From assembly GCA_910586105.1 (NCBI GenBank), contig CAJUGU010000091.1, positions 3,924 to 16,538 on the forward strand: 12,615 nt of DNA, in the 5' to 3' direction. Shown piece after piece: positions 1-6,169 of the stretch; positions within the stretch are counted from its first letter, which is position 1, and every line of letters begins with the position of its first letter. Source of the stretch: an uncultured Eubacteriales bacterium (GTDB lineage Bacteria; Bacillota; Clostridia; Oscillospirales; Butyricicoccaceae). The notes below the pieces were generated by a model. That model was not told where the DNA came from and searched no databases. It worked only from the letters and a program-made list of their open reading frames with translations. The position numbers and the translations under genes were made by a program.

Positions 1-67
1 GGGCGGCTGCGGCGCCGCGCGAAGCGTGGATCAAATTGACGCGGAAGCGCATTCCGAATGACAAACC

Positions 68-129
68 TTTTACATCCTGCGGAATGCCGGCGGACAAGGA
101 AGTCGGCCGGCGTTCGGGAAGATGTAAAA
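68..129. other. Imperfect long inverted repeat ahead of the first gene
   Basis: The 9-base arms TTTTACATC (68-76) and GATGTAAAA (121-129) are perfectly complementary. Inside them GCCGGC (86-91) can pair with GCCGGC (106-111); the parts in between pair poorly. The right arm ends 8 bases before the AGGAGGTG ribosome binding site at 138-145. There is no T-tract after it on the plus strand, so it is not a convincing intrinsic terminator for a gene entering from the left. It may instead be a leader structure of the gene at 151. The sequence shows only the pairing; the role is unknown. Confidence 0.4.
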
Positions 130-150
130 AAGCTGACAGGAGGTGGCTGA

Positions 151-759
151 ATGAGTACAGTGATCCGTGCACACGTAATGCCGGAGGCTTTGCGCACCGT
201 CGCGCAAAATCTGGCTTCCGGCAGTTCCGGCAAGGTTGCAGAGGGGCTTGGCTTTTTCGACCTTGCGATGCGGGAGGCCGGGAACAAGGCGGAAAGCAAT
301 GGTTTTGAGACCAGCCGGATGAGCCTTGCACAGTATAAGCAATACCTTTCGGGAAGGATCTCCGCGATCGAGATCAACCCGACGCGCATTCTGGATTCTT
401 ATTCGGTGCGCATCAGCGAGGAAGGGTTCGCCGCGATGCAGGCCGATCCCGAATACGAGGCGTGGGTGCTGGGCAGGCTCGCCGCCGAGTGGTCGACGCC
501 CAAGGAAACCGGCGCGGGCGGCGTGTATACGACTTACAGCGTCGGCGCGGATGCGGGCAGCTTCTGCGTCAACACGGTCGATCCCGCCGAATGCCAGAAG
601 GAGCTTGACGAGCTCGACCGGGCGCAGGAGAGCTTCTGGGAGCGCCGCCACCGCCGCCATGAGGAGTATATGGAGCTCGCCGAGCGCGAACGGTTCCTCC
701 GGCGGCTGCGCAGCGGGTCGGTCTCCTCGACCGAATACCTGCTTTCGGGGCTTGGCTGA
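151..759 (+). CDS. Unrecognised 202-residue protein preceding the flagellar genes
   Basis: I do not recognise this protein with confidence. The ATG at 151 has an excellent ribosome binding site (AGGAGGTG, 138-145). The 202-residue product has no signal peptide or membrane segment. Its N-terminal quarter is Ser/Gly/Ala-rich (residues 1-55), the middle is mixed (residues 57-140, including YKQYLSGRI and DPEYEAWVLGRL), and the C-terminal third (about residues 147-195) is strongly charged and helical, with many Glu/Arg and clusters such as ERRHRRHEEYMELAERERF, likely a coiled coil. The layout (a YxxYL-type segment, then a domain with 'DPEYE', then a charged helical tail) loosely recalls small Firmicutes proteins of the DUF6033 type, but this is a guess. 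It is separated from flgB by 307 bases and probably has its own transcript. Its position just before the rod genes suggests, without proving, a link to motility. Confidence 0.75.
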   Translation: MSTVIRAHVMPEALRTVAQNLASGSSGKVAEGLGFFDLAMREAGNKAESNGFETSRMSLAQYKQYLSGRISAIEINPTRILDSYSVRISEEGFAAMQADPEYEAWVLGRLAAEWSTPKETGAGGVYTTYSVGADAGSFCVNTVDPAECQKELDELDRAQESFWERRHRRHEEYMELAERERFLRRLRSGSVSSTEYLLSGLG

Positions 760-947
760 GCGGCGCGCCTTCGTGAAAATGACGAAGAAAGGGAAAATGG
801 CTGAAAAGTGCGGCTTCCTCCGTTTTTCGCTTGAAAATGGTGTTTTCGGAAGTGCTTTTTGTCCCGTAAGGCCCCTTGGACGGCAACGGCTGTCAGCCGC
901 TGCCAAAAAATTCTTTTGCCAAGGGCATGCTTTTTTCCAAGAAACTC

Positions 948-976
948 TTGCAAATTTTTGATGGAACGTGTATCAT
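948..976 (+). promoter_or_regulatory. Weak candidate vegetative promoter for flgB
   Basis: TTGCAA (948-953) is followed after 17 bases by TATCAT (971-976), each matching four or five of six positions of the sigma-A hexamers, inside an A/T-rich patch about 90 bases before flgB. The overlapping strings CATAAT (974-979) and TAGAAT (979-984) are alternative -10 elements without an equally good -35. I saw no sigma-D (FliA-type) promoter. The call rests on string similarity alone. Confidence 0.3.
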
Positions 977-1001
977 AATAGAATCAGCAGGTTGATTGGC
1001 T

Positions 1002-1046
1002 GTATATTTCCCTGCCTTGGTACATAGATATGGGAAACGGATATAC
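1002..1046 (+). other. Leader stem-loop directly upstream of the flgB ribosome binding site
   Basis: GTATATTTCCC (1002-1012) pairs with GGGAA (1032-1036) and, after a four-base bulge, ATATAC (1041-1046). The stem ends four bases before AGGAAGG (1050-1056), the flgB ribosome binding site. A hairpin this close to the site could modulate translation of the operon's first gene. It does not match a riboswitch class that I recognise. Confidence 0.35.
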
Positions 1047-1066
1047 GTTAGGAAGGATGAAACAGT

Positions 1067-1450
1067 ATGAACGGTTTGGCCGGCACGACCTTTGGGATGC
1101 TAGAACGCTCCATGGAGTTCCTTTGGGCAAAGCAGACTGCGATCCTCGATAATATCGCGAACGCAGAAACCCCGAACTATAAGACGAAAACGGTCACCTT
1201 TGAGGAGACCTTTGAGAAGAAGCTCCTTGCAGCGCAGCGTAGCGCGAACCCCAGGCAGGCTGTGCGCGACGTGCTTGAGAACCTGACTTGGGATGTGTGG
1301 GAGGACGGCGAGTCGGTCGAACTCAACGACAACGGCGTCAACGTCACCGAACAGAGCGTTGAGCTGATCCGCAACGCCTACCAGCTCTCGCAGGTGTATC
1401 GCTCGATCACCGGCAATCTTTCGATCATGCGCGCCGCCGTCAACGGCTGA
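1067..1450 (+). CDS. flgB: Flagellar basal-body rod protein FlgB
   Basis: FlgB is one of the proximal rod subunits that assemble on the export gate and MS ring. The 127-residue product has the usual FlgB length. Its N-terminal helix carries the rod-family motif DNIANAETPNYKTKTVTFEE (around residues 28-47), in which the ANxxTPxYK core is diagnostic. The C-terminal part (SVELIRNAYQLSQVYRSITGNLSIMRAAVNG) matches the other half of the rod-type coiled coil. The ATG is preceded by AGGAAGG at 1050-1056. It is the first gene of the flagellar run, with flgC starting 24 bases after its stop, the normal flgB-flgC-fliE order. Confidence 0.95.
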   Translation: MNGLAGTTFGMLERSMEFLWAKQTAILDNIANAETPNYKTKTVTFEETFEKKLLAAQRSANPRQAVRDVLENLTWDVWEDGESVELNDNGVNVTEQSVELIRNAYQLSQVYRSITGNLSIMRAAVNG

Positions 1451-1474
1451 CCGCTCGGAAAGGAGTAATCGACC

Positions 1475-1933
1475 ATGGCTTTTGCCAGCATTATGAATAT
1501 CGTCGGATCCGGGCTGACCGCGCAGCAGCTGCGGCTGGACGTGATCTCCGAAAATATCACCAATATGAACACCACCCGTACCGAGGGCGGCGGCGGCGCG
1601 TATCGCCGTAAGGTCGTCCGCTTCGAGGCTGAGACCAGCCGCGACGGCTTCCGCCGCGCGCTCGCGGCGGCGGCGGAAACCTCCAACCGCGGCTATGAGA
1701 AGGCGGGCGGCGTCCGCGTGACCGATATCCTCGAAGACCCCGGCGACCTGCCCGTGACCTTCGACCCTGACCACCCCGACGCGGACGAGTTCGGCTATGT
1801 CGAGATGCCGAACATTACCCTTGTCAAGGAGATCACCGACGCGATGGCGGCGACCCAGGCCTATTCGGCCAACGTGACCGCGTTCAATACCTTGAAGACC
1901 GTGCTCCAGCGCGGGCTTGAGATCGGGCAGTAA
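1475..1933 (+). CDS. flgC: Flagellar basal-body rod protein FlgC
   Basis: FlgC is a proximal rod subunit that co-assembles with FlgB and FliE. The 152-residue product has the typical length. Its N-terminus has the rod/hook signature (GSGLTAQQLRLDVISENITN, followed by MNTTRTEGGGGAYRRK, residues 11-46), and the C-terminal segment (YVEMPNITLVKEITDAMAA, then TQAYSANVTAFNTLKTVLQRGLEIGQ) is the classical FlgC C-terminal helix. The start is supported by AAAGGAG at 1459-1465, nine bases from the ATG. It lies 24 bases behind flgB and is certainly co-transcribed with it. Confidence 0.95.
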   Translation: MAFASIMNIVGSGLTAQQLRLDVISENITNMNTTRTEGGGGAYRRKVVRFEAETSRDGFRRALAAAAETSNRGYEKAGGVRVTDILEDPGDLPVTFDPDHPDADEFGYVEMPNITLVKEITDAMAATQAYSANVTAFNTLKTVLQRGLEIGQ

Positions 1934-2038
1934 CGCGCCTTGGATGCGGGCAGCCATCTTCCGGAGCGCTTGCATCCGCGCTCAGAATTCTTGAAAACTA
2001 GAGCTTTGAAATAAGATGATTGAGGTGACGATCCCATC

Positions 2039-2344
2039 ATGAACAGCATTTCCAAGATCGCTCCGATCTGGAGTACGATGCCTTCCGGCGCACGGACGGC
2101 TGAAGTGCAGGATCCCACGCCTGCGGCTTCCTTCACCGATATTTTCCGCTCCTACATGCAGCAGGCGCAGGACGCGCAGGCTGAGGTCGAGCGCACCGAC
2201 TACCTGCTGACGACCGGGCAGCTGGAAAACCCGGCGGTCAGCTCGATCGCGATCGCGAACGCTGAGCTTTCGGTCTCCATGCTGGCCAATCTCCGCACCA
2301 AGGCGCTGGAGGCTTACAGCGAGATCATGCGCATCAGTTTGTAA
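2039..2344 (+). CDS. fliE: Flagellar hook-basal body protein FliE
   Basis: FliE is the junction protein between the MS ring/export gate and the rod. The 101-residue product fits the family. Recognition rests on the C-terminal half: SFTDIFRSYMQQAQDAQAEVERTDYLL, where the family usually has an amphipathic helix, and the closing ISSLA-like segment (IAIANAELSVSMLANLRTKALEAYSEIMRISL), which matches the conserved 'vrnKvleAYqEIMrm' ending of FliE. GAGGTGA at 2022-2028 precedes the ATG by ten bases. The 105-base gap after flgC contains an inverted repeat (GGATGC 1942-1947 with GCATCC 1972-1977). The gene usually found next, fliF, is absent; motB follows instead. Confidence 0.93.
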   Translation: MNSISKIAPIWSTMPSGARTAEVQDPTPAASFTDIFRSYMQQAQDAQAEVERTDYLLTTGQLENPAVSSIAIANAELSVSMLANLRTKALEAYSEIMRISL

Positions 2345-2349
2345 ACTAT

Positions 2350-2383
2350 TACCGGCGGTTTTGCGATACCGGAACCGCCGGTA
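2350..2383. other. Perfect 11-bp inverted repeat between fliE and motB
   Basis: TACCGGCGGTT (2350-2360) and AACCGCCGGTA (2373-2383) form a perfect stem with a 12-base loop, starting six bases after the fliE stop codon. It is GC-rich and should be very stable, but no T-run follows it (TTGGCG comes next), so it is not a standard intrinsic terminator. It sits exactly where the usual fliF-to-motA block is missing. It may act as an mRNA-stabilising or processing stem, or may be the scar of a rearrangement. Confidence 0.6.
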
Positions 2384-2447
2384 TTGGCGTGCTTCACGGC
2401 AAACGGCGTGGGGCGCCGATTTTTTCGAGGAAACGAGAGGCACCGAC

Positions 2448-3269
2448 ATGAAACGGAAGGAAAAAAGCTCCGGCGGCGGCGCGAACTGGATGGATACTTA
2501 CGGCGACATGGTCACCTTGCTGCTCTGCTTTTTCGTACTGCTGTATTCCATTTCCAGCGTCGACGAAAACAAGTGGATGGCGCTGGTCAAGAGCTTCAAC
2601 CCCGACGCGTCCCCAACTGCCGTAGAGGAATCGGGCAGCCAGGGCCCGGCGGATGAAGCCAGCGAGGGCATGAGCATTGAGGAGAGCGAGGAAGCGCTCG
2701 CCGAACAGGCCGAGATCGACCGCGCGATTGAGCAGCTCTATCAGGCGCTGGTCGATTACGAGCAGCAGAGCGAACTGGGCGCGAGCATCGAGACCACCCG
2801 CGGCGACGGCTATGTTTTCATCTCCTTTGACGACGCCGTGTTTTTCGCGGGCGAGCGTTATGACCTGCTCGAGCAGGGTCAGGAGGTGCTCGCCGACCTG
2901 TGCGCCATCTTTGACACGGCGGCCGACTCGATCGACGAAATCCGCGTCATGGGCCATACCGCCCAGCTGCGCGACAATCAGGAGAATAGGGTCGAAAACG
3001 ACCGCTTCCTCTCCTCCAACCGCGCGACCAACGCCACGATCTTTATTCAGGAGAATAGCGCGATCACGGGCGCCCGCATCCTCAGCGAAGGCTACGGGCA
3101 GCACCGCCCGATCGATGACAACAGCACTGCCGAGGGCAAGGGCCACAATCGCCGCGTGGAGATCATCATCACTGGCCGCGACGTGCTCAGCGGCGCGGGC
3201 AGCAGTGTGGAACAGTATTATACACAGCGCGCGGGCGGCGCATCGCAGCTGCCCGATACGCTGGGATAG
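2448..3269 (+). CDS. motB: MotB-type stator protein with OmpA-like peptidoglycan-binding domain
   Basis: MotB is the stator subunit that, with MotA, conducts ions and anchors the torque generator to peptidoglycan. The 273-residue product has a short basic N-terminus, then W14-MDTYGD-MVTLLLCFFVLLYSIS, one membrane helix (about residues 19-36) whose Asp20 aligns with the essential ion-binding Asp of MotB. An acidic linker (about residues 55-110) leads to an OmpA-like domain (about 120-243) with GHT at 169-171, LSSNRA at 188-193 and NRRVEI at 234-239. The usual GHTD is GHTA here. I chose ATG 2448 because AGAGG lies just upstream; the frame stays open back to a TTG at 2361, but that codon falls in the loop of a hairpin and lacks a ribosome binding site. 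motA and fliL, normally its direct neighbours, are not in the window. A non-flagellar OmpA/MotB paralogue is possible but unlikely directly before fliM. Confidence 0.88.
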   Translation: MKRKEKSSGGGANWMDTYGDMVTLLLCFFVLLYSISSVDENKWMALVKSFNPDASPTAVEESGSQGPADEASEGMSIEESEEALAEQAEIDRAIEQLYQALVDYEQQSELGASIETTRGDGYVFISFDDAVFFAGERYDLLEQGQEVLADLCAIFDTAADSIDEIRVMGHTAQLRDNQENRVENDRFLSSNRATNATIFIQENSAITGARILSEGYGQHRPIDDNSTAEGKGHNRRVEIIITGRDVLSGAGSSVEQYYTQRAGGASQLPDTLG

Positions 3270-3297
3270 TCCGGAGTATCAGGGGAGGGAGTAGCTG

Positions 3298-4311
3298 ATG
3301 GCAGAGGTATTATCACAAAGCCAGATCGACGCGCTGCTCAACTCGATGCAAAGCGGCAACGCGGCCCCGCCCGCGGAAGAGTCGCAGGAAAAGAAATACC
3401 GGAAGTATGACTTTACCAGTCCACGCAAATTCACCAAGGACAGGCTGAAGATGCTCGGCGGCATCTTCGACAATTATTCCCGTATCATCAATACGCGGAT
3501 CAATGGCCTGCTGCATACGACCTGCGAGGTGGAAGTGGAATCCGTCGAGGAACAGCGCTATTACGAATTTTCCAATGCACTGCATGACGGCTCGGTGCTC
3601 ACCGTCGCGTACCTGAACATGGAGGGCGGCGAGGAAGAGGAATCGCCGATGCTCATGTATGTAACGACGACTGCAATGGTCAGCATGATGGACCGCCTGC
3701 TCGGCGGCAGCGGCAGCGTGGAGGGGGTCCCTGACGATTACGAATATACCGACCTCGACCTGTGCCTGTACGAAAACCTGACCCAGGAATTCATCAAATG
3801 CATGGGCGAAGGCTGGGCGAACTACATCCAGCTGGCATTCGACTTTGAGCGGGTGGAATCCAATCCCACGCTCGTGCAGCTGATCGGCCTCGACGAGACC
3901 GTCGTGCTGGTCGACCTCAAGCTGAACTTCCCCAACTGCGAGGGGGGCATCAGCGTCGTCCTCCCGGGCACGATGCTAACCAACATCTTCACGAAGATCA
4001 GCCGGGATAACCCGGCGCGCCGCGTCGCGGCCGAGGACCACTCGGAAGAGATTATGGACCGGCTGCGCGATTCCAGCCTTGAGGTCGTGGCCGAGCTTGG
4101 GCGGACGACGTTGCGGCTGCGTGATATTTATAATCTAAATGTGGGGGACGTCATCGACCTGAGCCAGAAAAAAGACAGCGCGGTCTTCCTGCGGATCGGC
4201 GGGCGGAAGTGGTTCGACGGCATGATGGGTGTCAGTGAAAAGCATTTAGCCGTCAAAATAAAGCAGGTTTACCAGAACGCCGAAAGAAGGGACATTCAGG
4301 GAAATGAATAA
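3298..4311 (+). CDS. fliM: Flagellar motor switch protein FliM
   Basis: FliM forms the middle layer of the rotor C-ring, binds FliG and receives CheY-P. The 337-residue length is typical. The N-terminal docking peptide LSQSQIDALL occupies residues 5-14, differing from the common LSQ(A/D)EIDALL by Gln in place of the acidic residue at position 9. The middle CheC-like domain (about 45-230) contains the FliG-contacting GGSG loop (136-139). A SpoA/FliN-like domain follows (about 252-330: LEVVAELGRTTLRLRDIYNLNVGDVIDL). GGGAGGGAG at 3283-3291 supports the ATG. The gene overlaps fliY by eight bases, implying translational coupling of the two switch proteins. Confidence 0.96.
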   Translation: MAEVLSQSQIDALLNSMQSGNAAPPAEESQEKKYRKYDFTSPRKFTKDRLKMLGGIFDNYSRIINTRINGLLHTTCEVEVESVEEQRYYEFSNALHDGSVLTVAYLNMEGGEEEESPMLMYVTTTAMVSMMDRLLGGSGSVEGVPDDYEYTDLDLCLYENLTQEFIKCMGEGWANYIQLAFDFERVESNPTLVQLIGLDETVVLVDLKLNFPNCEGGISVVLPGTMLTNIFTKISRDNPARRVAAEDHSEEIMDRLRDSSLEVVAELGRTTLRLRDIYNLNVGDVIDLSQKKDSAVFLRIGGRKWFDGMMGVSEKHLAVKIKQVYQNAERRDIQGNE

Positions 4312-5758
4312 TATTTTTAGTCCATTAGAAATCAGCGCCATTGGCGAGATCACCAATATCAGCCTGGGCTCTTCGGCTACGGCGATCTCCAATCTGCTTG
4401 ACCACCGGGTCGATATCACGACACCGACCGTGTCGCTGGTGAACGCGGAGGAGTTCGAGCTGGGCGAGATCGAACCCGCCATTGGCGTCGAGATCAAATA
4501 CGTGACCGGCCTGGAAGGCAGCAACATCATGATCCTCAAAATGAGCGATATCAAGGTGATCGTTGATATCCTCATGGGGACCGAGACGCCTGACGAGGAG
4601 TTCGTGCTCAACGATCTCACGCTCAGCGCGGTCTGCGAGGTCATGAACCAAATGATGGGCGCGGCGTCGACCGCCCTGTCCGACTTCCTCGGTTTCGTGG
4701 TCAATATCTCCACGCCGCAGACCTTTGACCTCGACGACATGGAGGCGTTCAAGCGCGACCGCCTGCCGGTGCCGCAGGGCCCGATCGTCATTGTCAAATT
4801 TGCGCTGGATATCGAGCCCAACCTCAAGAGCGAGTTCATGAACGTCATGTCGGTCGATCTGGCCAAGGAGCTGGTACGGGGCTTTGGCCTCGAACCGGAC
4901 GACGGTGCGGCGGGAGCGCCTGCGCCGGAACCGGCTCCTGCCCCTGCGCCGGAACCGGCTTCCAGCGGGCGGACGCTCTCGCAGGAGGAGATCGAGAAAA
5001 TGATGGCGGGCTCGGCGCAGCCGGCCCCGGCTCCGGCCCCCGCACCGGCGGGCGGCGGCGGGACGCTTTCGCAGGAGGAGATTGAAAAGCTGATGGCGGG
5101 AGGAGCCGCCGCGGCTGCCCCGGCCCCGGCTCCTGCGCCCGCTTCTTCGGGCGGGACGCTCTCGCAGGAAGAGATCGAAAAACTCATGGCGTCGTCGCAG
5201 CCTGCGCCGCAGCCCGCGCCCCAGGCTCCGGCCGCGTCCCAGGCTTCGGCCGCGCCGCAGGCGCAGCCAGGCATGCCGCCAATGATGGGCATGCCGCCGA
5301 TGGCCCCGCCGTCGGGCGCGGATCCGGCGCAGACGCCGTATCCATATTATTACATGCCGCCTTATGGCTGGCCGGGCTATCCGCCGGTGCAACAGCCGGC
5401 TGCTCCGGAACCGCCAGAGCCCAAGGTGATCAGTACGCAGGCTCCCGTGATGCCCAAGCTCGCCAACGGCGAGGAGCTGGGTGAAGAGCAGGCGCAGAAT
5501 CTGGATCTCATTATGGGCGTACCGCTCGAGGTGACGGTCGAGATCGGCAGGACCCGTAAAAAGGTGCAGGATATCCTGTCCTTCTCCAAGGGTTCGCTGG
5601 TGATCCTGGATAAGCTGGCGGGCGATCAGGTCGACCTGTTCGTCAACGGCAAGTGCATCGCGCGCGGCGAGGTCGTCGTCATTGACGATAACTTCGGCAT
5701 CCGGATCGGCGAGATCCTGCATAAGCCCGAGCTGGAAGACATGGTTTCCTTTAAGTGA
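4304..5758 (+). CDS. fliY: FliY: CheC-type CheY-P phosphatase fused to FliN/SpoA switch domain, with three linker peptide repeats
   Basis: FliY replaces FliN in the C-ring of many Firmicutes and also dephosphorylates CheY-P. In this 484-residue protein the CheC-like domain (1-195) has both phosphatase motifs of the form S/D-xxx-E-xx-N-x22-P: S11-E15-N18-P41 and S108-E112-N115-P138. A low-complexity Pro/Ala linker (about 200-395) follows. In it TLSQEEIEKMM (224-234), TLSQEEIEKLM (254-264) and TLSQEEIEKLM (285-295) recur at 30-31-residue spacing and resemble the FliM CheY-docking peptide. The linker then becomes Gln/Met/Pro/Tyr-rich (318-366, including YPYYYMPPYGWPGYPP). The SpoA domain (about 398-480) carries the FliN-like core MGVPLEVTVEIGRTRKKVQDIL. 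In B. subtilis FliY, as I recall, a single docking peptide lies at the extreme N-terminus; here the protein begins directly with the CheC fold. It overlaps fliM and precedes cheY by 45 bases. Confidence 0.95.
   Translation: MNNIFSPLEISAIGEITNISLGSSATAISNLLDHRVDITTPTVSLVNAEEFELGEIEPAIGVEIKYVTGLEGSNIMILKMSDIKVIVDILMGTETPDEEFVLNDLTLSAVCEVMNQMMGAASTALSDFLGFVVNISTPQTFDLDDMEAFKRDRLPVPQGPIVIVKFALDIEPNLKSEFMNVMSVDLAKELVRGFGLEPDDGAAGAPAPEPAPAPAPEPASSGRTLSQEEIEKMMAGSAQPAPAPAPAPAGGGGTLSQEEIEKLMAGGAAAAAPAPAPAPASSGGTLSQEEIEKLMASSQPAPQPAPQAPAASQASAAPQAQPGMPPMMGMPPMAPPSGADPAQTPYPYYYMPPYGWPGYPPVQQPAAPEPPEPKVISTQAPVMPKLANGEELGEEQAQNLDLIMGVPLEVTVEIGRTRKKVQDILSFSKGSLVILDKLAGDQVDLFVNGKCIARGEVVVIDDNFGIRIGEILHKPELEDMVSFK
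4973..5188 (+). repeat. Three-copy coding repeat encoding CheY-docking-like peptides
   Basis: Three in-frame units encode TLSQEEIEKMM (4973-5005), TLSQEEIEKLM (5063-5095) and TLSQEEIEKLM (5156-5188), separated by Pro/Ala/Gly-rich spacers. The units are not identical at DNA level: the codons for Thr-Leu-Ser, Glu-Glu-Ile and Lys differ between copies (for example ctctcg/ctttcg and gagatcgag/gagattgaa). The peptide has therefore been kept while synonymous positions drifted, which argues for selection on the peptide and against a very recent slippage event. Confidence 0.85.
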
Positions 5759-5803
5759 CGCTTCAAGTGCTATTTTAATCAATCGAGAAATGAGGAAAGA
5801 ACG

Positions 5804-6169
5804 ATGGCAAAAATTTTGTGTGTGGATGACGCGGCGTTTATGCGCAAGGTCGTCAAGGATACCCTGAGTAAGAACGGCTATACCGATCTCCATGAGGCGG
5901 TTGACGGCGCGGACGCGGTCGAGAAGTTCACCGAGCTCAGCCCGGATCTGGTTATTATGGATATCACCATGCCGAACATGGACGGTCTGGAAGCGCTCAA
6001 GGCGATCCGGGCGAAGAACCCGGCGGCGAACGTGGTCATGTGCTCGGCGATGGGTCAGGAGGCGATGGTCATTGAAGCGATCCAGTCGGGCGCGAAGGAT
6101 TTCATTGTCAAGCCCTTCAAGCCGGACCGTATCCTCAAGACGGTGACGTCGATTCTGGGCAACCCGTGA
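5804..6169 (+). CDS. cheY: Chemotaxis response regulator CheY
   Basis: CheY carries the chemotaxis signal from CheA to the flagellar switch. The 121-residue single receiver domain has all the catalytic landmarks: the acidic pair D8-D9, the phosphoacceptor D53 in LVIMDITMPNMDG, the switch residue S81 (in MCSAMGQ) and the invariant K103 in the KPFKPDR motif. There is no output domain. GAGGAAAG at 5792-5799 supports the ATG. Its place between fliY and fliO is the standard Firmicutes arrangement, so the signalling protein is made together with its docking and phosphatase partners. Its stop codon overlaps the fliO start by four bases. Confidence 0.95.
   Translation: MAKILCVDDAAFMRKVVKDTLSKNGYTDLHEAVDGADAVEKFTELSPDLVIMDITMPNMDGLEALKAIRAKNPAANVVMCSAMGQEAMVIEAIQSGAKDFIVKPFKPDRILKTVTSILGNP

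Larger units (their letters stand above)
760..1066. other. Intergenic region with nested hairpins and flgB leader
   Basis: This 307-base gap is richer in A and T than its neighbours and shows no coding signal. CTTCGT (769-774) pairs with ACGAAG (782-787) just after the upstream stop codon. A nested structure lies at 873-925: the outer arms CCCTTGG (873-879) and CCAAGGG (919-925) enclose an inner stem, GGCA-CGGC (882-890) with GCCG-TGCC (896-904), and are followed after five bases by a run of six T at 931-936. This is the best candidate for a terminator of the upstream gene, although the T-run is slightly displaced. The last 100 bases form the flgB promoter and leader region. Confidence 0.45.

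Noticed and set aside
1..61. Possible C-terminal end of an upstream plus-strand gene (frame 2 ends in VDQIDAEAHSE then TGA at 59-61; frame 1 ends at 39).
   Set aside because: Only about 19 codons are visible, two frames end close together, and nothing is recognisable, so the coding frame cannot be chosen.
961..1066. Cyclic-di-GMP or other riboswitch in the flgB leader, as often found before flagellar operons in Clostridia.
   Set aside because: The leader has a simple stem-loop but not the conserved core strings of GEMM-type or other riboswitches that I know.
2361..2447. N-terminal extension of motB from a TTG at 2361.
   Set aside because: The TTG is in the loop of a stable hairpin, has no ribosome binding site, and the added residues do not resemble MotB; ATG 2448 fits the family start.
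4325..5893. 522-codon open frame on the minus strand opposite fliY.
   Set aside because: It is Arg/His-rich shadow sequence caused by GC-rich codon structure; the plus strand encodes a clear FliY with conserved motifs.
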